A stretch of 64,000 nt of DNA from an uncultured Eggerthella sp. (GTDB lineage: Bacteria; Actinomycetota; Coriobacteriia; Coriobacteriales; Eggerthellaceae). This document shows positions 60,770 through 64,000 of the stretch, one piece after another. Below the pieces are notes generated by a model. The model had not been told where the DNA came from and ran no database searches. It saw only the letters and a program-made list of their open reading frames with translations. Within the stretch, counting starts at the first letter, position 1, and each line of letters opens with the position of its first letter. The stretch is taken from contig UQLU01000009.1 in NCBI GenBank assembly GCA_900542065.1, positions 1-64,000 on the forward strand, written 5' to 3'. The translations under genes and the position numbers were made by a program.

Positions 60770-62050
60770 ATGACTCAGTCAGTTAGCACTATTTGTGTTC
60801 AAGGGGGTTATCACCCTGGGGATGGCGAACCACGTCAGGTTCCTATTTATCAGAGCACGACGTGGAAATATGACACCAGTGAACACATGGGTAAGTTGTT
60901 TGACTTAGAAGAGTCAGGTTATTTTTATACTCGCCTTCAAAATCCCACTAACGACTATGTAGCAAACAAGATTTGCGAGCTTGAAGGTGGTACGGCTGCA
61001 ATGTTGACCTCTTCTGGTCAGGCGGCAAATTTCTTCTCGATCTTCAATATTGCAGGTAATGGAGACCACGTTGTATGCTCTTCGGCAATTTATGGCGGTA
61101 CATACAATTTATTTGCTCATACTATGGCGCGAATGGGCCTGGAATGCACCTTTGTAACGCCTAACTGCACAGATGAAGAACTGGAAGCAGCTTTTCAACC
61201 TAATACCAAAGCCGTGTTTGGTGAAACTATTGCCAATCCCGCACTTTCAGTGCTCGATATTGAGCGTTTTGCAAAAGCAGCTCATAACCATGGTGTTCCA
61301 CTGATCGTGGACAATACCTTCCCGACTCCTGTTAATTGTCGTCCTATTGGATGGGGCGCGGATATCGTGACGCATTCTACAACCAAGTATATGGACGGTC
61401 ATGGGTGTGGCGTCGGTGGCTGCATTGTTGATTCGGGCAAGTTCGACTGGAACAAATATGCCGACAAGTTCCCTGGATTAACAACCCCTGACGAAAGCTA
61501 TCACGGCGTGGTGTATACCGAGCGCTTTGGCCTAGAAGGTGCATTTATTACGAAGGCTACCGCCCAATTAATGCGTGACTTTGGATCTATTCAGTCTCCT
61601 CAAAATGCATTCTTGCTTAATATGGGTCTTGAAAGCTTGCATGTACGTATGGCTCAGCACGTAAAGAATGGACAGGCGGTTGCGGAATACCTGCAGGCTC
61701 ATCCCAAAGTTTCTTGGGTTCGCTATAGCGGATTGCCTGGAGATGAATATTACGAGTTGGCGCAGAAGTATCTGCCGAATGGCGGTTGTGGCGTTGTGAG
61801 CTTTGGCGTTGCTGGTGGTCGTACAGGCGCTGAAACCTTTATGAAGAATTTGAAGCTCGCACAAATTGCAACACATGTTGCTGATGCTCGTACCTGCGTT
61901 TTGCATCCTGCTAACGCAACCCATCGTCAGATGAATGACGAAGAGTTGGAAGCAGCAGGCATCAGTCCTGACTTAATTCGTCTTTCTTGTGGTATTGAGG
62001 CTACTGAAGATTTGATTGCCGATATCGAGCAAGCACTTGCAGCGGTATAG
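60770..62050 (+). CDS. metY: O-acetylhomoserine aminocarboxypropyltransferase (sulfhydrylase)
   Basis: This PLP enzyme of the Cys/Met metabolism family makes homocysteine from O-acetylhomoserine and sulfide. It has 426 residues. The PLP Lys is in THSTTKYMDGHGCGVGG. YTRLQNPTNDYVANKICELE is the substrate/PLP block and MLTSSGQAANFFSIFNIAG the phosphate loop. The DARTCVLHPANATHRQMNDEE segment and the roughly 425-residue length separate MetY from MetB/MetC. AAAGGAG precedes the ATG at 60770. It is divergent from metA, completing direct sulfhydrylation. Confidence 0.94.
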   Translation: MTQSVSTICVQGGYHPGDGEPRQVPIYQSTTWKYDTSEHMGKLFDLEESGYFYTRLQNPTNDYVANKICELEGGTAAMLTSSGQAANFFSIFNIAGNGDHVVCSSAIYGGTYNLFAHTMARMGLECTFVTPNCTDEELEAAFQPNTKAVFGETIANPALSVLDIERFAKAAHNHGVPLIVDNTFPTPVNCRPIGWGADIVTHSTTKYMDGHGCGVGGCIVDSGKFDWNKYADKFPGLTTPDESYHGVVYTERFGLEGAFITKATAQLMRDFGSIQSPQNAFLLNMGLESLHVRMAQHVKNGQAVAEYLQAHPKVSWVRYSGLPGDEYYELAQKYLPNGGCGVVSFGVAGGRTGAETFMKNLKLAQIATHVADARTCVLHPANATHRQMNDEELEAAGISPDLIRLSCGIEATEDLIADIEQALAAV

Positions 62051-62108
62051 TTCGTTGCGATAAGTGTCATTCGGTCGCGCGGTGTGTGGTTTTAGCTATA
62101 TAAGCGGT

Positions 62109-62142
62109 AAAAAAGAGTCCGATATTGCTCGGACTCTTTTTT
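62109..62142. terminator. Bidirectional terminator between metY and the UspA gene
   Basis: AAAAGAGTCCGA-TATTGC-TCGGACTCTTTTTT has A- and T-runs on both sides. Confidence 0.92.
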
Positions 62143-62160
62143 GTTTGGTGTAGGAAAAGG

Positions 62161-62640
62161 CTACTTTACCGTCAAAACAGGAATATCTACATTGCGCAGT
62201 ACGCCATAACTTACGCTGCCTAATACTCCACGAATGCCGCCGAGGCCGCGACGTCCCATGACAATCAAATCGCAATCATGGTTGCTGGCGTATTCGGTTA
62301 GTCCGCTTACTGCGGATGGATAGGTAACAGCTTCGATATGCACGCGCTCTGCTGGCATGCCATCAAGCAGAGGCTCCACCACGTCATTAATTTCTTTTTT
62401 GATATTTTCAAGTGATGCATCAACCATGGCGGCGTAACCTTCCTGGTCAATAAACGCAGAAGCACCGCCTGTAATAGGGTCGCCAGAAGCAGACAGGGAA
62501 GAAGCAAGTGCCATGGGAACGACATTTACTACAAAAATCTCTGTCTCATCATTGGTGATTGCAAGTGAGCGCGCGGTAGTGAATGCAGCTGCGGCATGAT
62601 CGGATCCATCAAAGGGAACAAGAATACGACGATATTTCAT
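62161..62640 (-). CDS. Universal stress protein (UspA family)
   Basis: This small cytosolic protein of 159 residues has a complete UspA fold. The N-terminal strand ILVPFDGSDHAAAA carries the nucleotide-contacting Asp. CDLIVMGRRGLGGIRGVLGS matches the ATP-binding G-2x-G-9x-G-S pattern, so it is likely an ATP-binding member. A central insertion of about 15 residues (ASGDPITGGASAF) is slightly unusual. AAGGAGAGG precedes the ATG. It is a single-gene transcript ended by the terminator at 62109. The signal it answers is unknown. Confidence 0.92.
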   Translation of the reverse strand: MKYRRILVPFDGSDHAAAAFTTARSLAITNDETEIFVVNVVPMALASSLSASGDPITGGASAFIDQEGYAAMVDASLENIKKEINDVVEPLLDGMPAERVHIEAVTYPSAVSGLTEYASNHDCDLIVMGRRGLGGIRGVLGSVSYGVLRNVDIPVLTVK

Positions 62641-62873
62641 GAGAACCCCTCTCCTTAAAAGGCGAAATAATTGCCTGTATATATCTTCATTATGGCACGT
62701 TTAATGATTTAGGGAATTGTCGTTTAGGTAACTATTTAACAATTAAAAGCATGGACGTATATGAGATTTAGACCGAAAAAATTTGATTTTCTAACCTATA
62801 GAAATCACCTATAAATAAAATTAGAATAACAGGTTCATTTTTGAAACCCCAGGTGAGACAATAAACAACAGGA

Positions 62874-62937
62874 GCGATACCAAAGCTTCGGCTTTTTTGT
62901 CGCTTGCGCCGACGTGATACCCCTCTTGCGTCGGCGC
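62874..62937 (+). other. Two tandem hairpins in the long intergenic region
   Basis: The first (62874-62903) has AAAGC-TTCG-GCTTT followed by TTTTG and outer GCGA/TCGC pairing. The second (62906-62937) is GCGCCGACG and CGTCGGCGC with a 14-base loop. No gene on the plus strand precedes them, so they may end a small RNA that starts near 62800. Bases 62641-62873 otherwise hold the uspA promoter region. Confidence 0.45.
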
Positions 62938-63127
62938 TTCTGTGTCTGGAGCTCTAAGTCTGTTTTGCTCTGATAAGTGAGTGGTCCTGTCTGGGGCGGG
63001 TAGTTATGTCTGAGATAGACGGCACTGTTCGGATAAGCTTTTGAAATGCTTGCAAGGGGCGAACGGCTTAATTTGGATGGGTGTACGGCACTTATCAACT
63101 TAAACAATGAAAAACTGAAAAATAGTG

Positions 63128-63154
63128 TTGACTTAGTGCTGTTTTCATTATAAG
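63128..63154 (+). promoter_or_regulatory. Candidate promoter of the structured RNA
   Basis: TTGACT (63128-63133) and TATAAG (63149-63154) resemble -35 and -10 boxes. The spacer is 15 bases, short of the ideal 17. Confidence 0.45.
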
Positions 63155-63159
63155 TTATC

Positions 63160-63365
63160 CATGGTTAACTTAGAGGGAACAAAGTGCTACTGCGAAATCC
63201 TCTGCACCTCTTCGCCGGCGCATCTCTTGTTCGGGCTCTTTGGAGATGACGCCAATCGTCTTGTCCTTTTCGTTTTGAGCACTTTGTCCCTCGAAATCCT
63301 CTTGTCCTAACAAGAGAGTGAACGACGAGGCGCTCATCGTTTGATGAGCGCCTTCTCTTTTATTT
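63160..63365 (+). ncRNA. Candidate orphan structured RNA with its own terminator
   Basis: An outer stem pairs 63173-63188 with 63278-63292 (15 pairs, one bulged A). Internal strands of 28 and 24 bases form a large bubble. An apical hairpin pairs GGCG/CGCC and ATCTC/GAGAT (63217-63253). Behind the outer stem come CTCTTGT-CCTA-ACAAGAG (63299-63316) and the perfect terminator GGCGCTCATC-GTTT-GATGAGCGCC (63329-63352) with a T-run to 63365. The word CGAAATCCTCT occurs in the 5' bubble and again after the stem. A promoter-like pair lies upstream. The closing stem, bubble and apical stem recall 6S RNA, but it is shorter than that family. The 5' end is approximate. Confidence 0.55.
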
Positions 63366-63585
63366 AATAAATACTCAACATATGAACGCATAATTTAACG
63401 CAGTCGTGATTGTTTGGGCTCGCTTCATTCGGTACAAAAGTGGAAGAGTCTTTTAATGTGCATCAGCACTATTTAAAAGTTTTAGTGGTGCAGTTTTGCC
63501 GTTTCTGCCTCATGTGGTTTAGCAATGAGTAGGGCATAGTTCGATTGCACGTTTTTATTGGCTGGCTATTTGAAAGAAGGTAACC

Positions 63586-64000
63586 GTGAACGTTAAAGGG
63601 GTTATTTTTGATTGTGATGGGACACTACTTGATTCTATGGGAATTTGGCAGGGCCTCGAAATCAAAATTGCTCAGGATGCTGGTATTGCCCTTTCCGAGG
63701 AAGAGCGCATTACGCTAAATGCTAATACACCAGTCCAAACTGCTCGTTACTTTCATGATCATTATGGTATAGGTAAAAGCTCCGAAGAAATACTTTCCTA
63801 TATGGACACTGTCCTTGAAGCGTTTTATCGCTATGAAGTGCAGCCGCGTCAGGGCGCAGTTGAGCTTGTTGAGGAACTGAAACGTCGCAAAATTCACATG
63901 ACCATTGTGTCTTCTAGCCCTGGGAAGTTGCTTCGCCTTGGCTTAGAGCGTGCAGGAATCTTTTCTTGCTTTGAAGAAGTAATTTCTAGTTGTGATATGG
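63586..64000 (+). CDS. HAD-superfamily hydrolase, 5' part only
   Basis: The first 138 codons of a haloacid-dehalogenase-type phosphatase run off the window end. The nucleophile motif is VIFDCDGTLLDS (residues 6-17), where the first Asp is phosphorylated and the second acts as acid/base. A helical cap follows, and motif II is MTIVSSSPGKLL. The layout matches beta-phosphoglucomutase/phosphatase members. The GTG start has AAAGAAGG five bases upstream. The substrate is unknown. Confidence 0.85.
   Translation, partial: MNVKGVIFDCDGTLLDSMGIWQGLEIKIAQDAGIALSEEERITLNANTPVQTARYFHDHYGIGKSSEEILSYMDTVLEAFYRYEVQPRQGAVELVEELKRRKIHMTIVSSSPGKLLRLGLERAGIFSCFEEVISSCDM

Noticed and set aside
62835..63107. 90-codon minus-strand gene in the long gap
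   Set aside because: It runs through two strong hairpins, lacks a ribosome binding site and shows no protein-like pattern.
63160..63365. Firm assignment as 6S RNA, SRP RNA or tmRNA
   Set aside because: The conserved SRP loop and tmRNA features are absent, and the closing stem to apical stem is shorter than typical 6S RNA. A covariance search is needed.
63170..63391. 73-codon open frame on the minus strand over the candidate RNA
   Set aside because: It coincides exactly with the inverted repeats and terminator, has no ribosome binding site, and its residues simply follow the stem sequence.
1..64000. tRNA, rRNA, phage or complete insertion sequence
   Set aside because: I looked for T-loop words, transposase and integrase motifs and saw none with support.

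Overview
The window looks like chromosome from a Gram-positive, largely anaerobic actinobacterium. A low-GC member of the Coriobacteriia (Eggerthellales-like) is my best guess. The reasons are an LPXTG sorting signal, an LCP wall ligase, MurT/GatD peptidoglycan amidation, purine-rich ribosome binding sites with frequent GTG/TTG starts, an AlsT amino-acid symporter pair, CoA-transferase and acyl-CoA genes, and cytochrome bd as the only visible oxidase. GC content is in the mid-40s by eye. This placement is inference from gene content; no rRNA or tRNA gene is present to confirm it.

Layout. 0-3.1 kb: edge of a surface-polysaccharide locus (broken acyltransferase, WecA/TagO-type initiating transferase, dTDP-glucose dehydratase). 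3.3-7 kb: an esterase, an unknown anchored protein, the 3' stub of an LPXTG surface protein and a Phd/RelE-type toxin-antitoxin pair. 7-11 kb: two near-duplicate Na+/amino-acid symporters, with a glycine riboswitch in front of only one. 11-16.5 kb: SDR dehydrogenase, an MFS efflux pump carrying a C-terminal CBS pair, a divergent TetR regulator and a second MFS pump. 16.5-24 kb: CoA-transferase, citrate synthase, pyrE, an Fe-S aldo/keto reductase, a CmpB-like membrane protein and a membrane-anchored beta-lactamase-fold protein. 24.5-35.3 kb: CorC-like protein, cydDC, cydAB, and a CsoR/P-type ATPase metal module with its operator. 35.5-45.3 kb: an acyl-CoA block (NUDIX, MBL, CaiB-type CoA-transferase, crotonase with CpXC protein, CstA, acyl-CoA ligase). 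45.9-52 kb: a MurT-GatD fusion, LCP protein, glycerol kinase and RlmH. 52-62 kb: an MMPL exporter with a secreted partner, then lysA, hom, metA and metY, the aspartate-family and methionine genes. 62-64 kb: UspA, a long intergenic region with a candidate structured RNA, and a partial HAD hydrolase.

How the genes fit together. hom supplies homoserine; metA (Glu111, predicted acetyl-CoA user) and metY form the O-acetylhomoserine sulfhydrylation route. cydAB makes the bd oxidase and cydDC supports its assembly. CsoR sits divergent to the metal ATPase, with a palindromic operator between them. MurT-GatD and LCP both act on the cell envelope.

Most unusual feature. The non-coding DNA carries many short, degenerate, head-to-tail repeat arrays. 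Unit lengths differ (15, 16, 22, 23, 24, 33 and 36 bp) and so do the sequences. Several arrays begin within a few bases of a stop codon. Similar low-complexity expansions occur inside coding regions (cydC, cydD and the unknown protein near 4.5-5.0 kb). There are also two large inverted-repeat elements (197 and 179 bp) and an orphan promoter/structured-RNA/terminator unit at 63.1-63.4 kb. I saw no CRISPR array, phage or intact insertion sequence.
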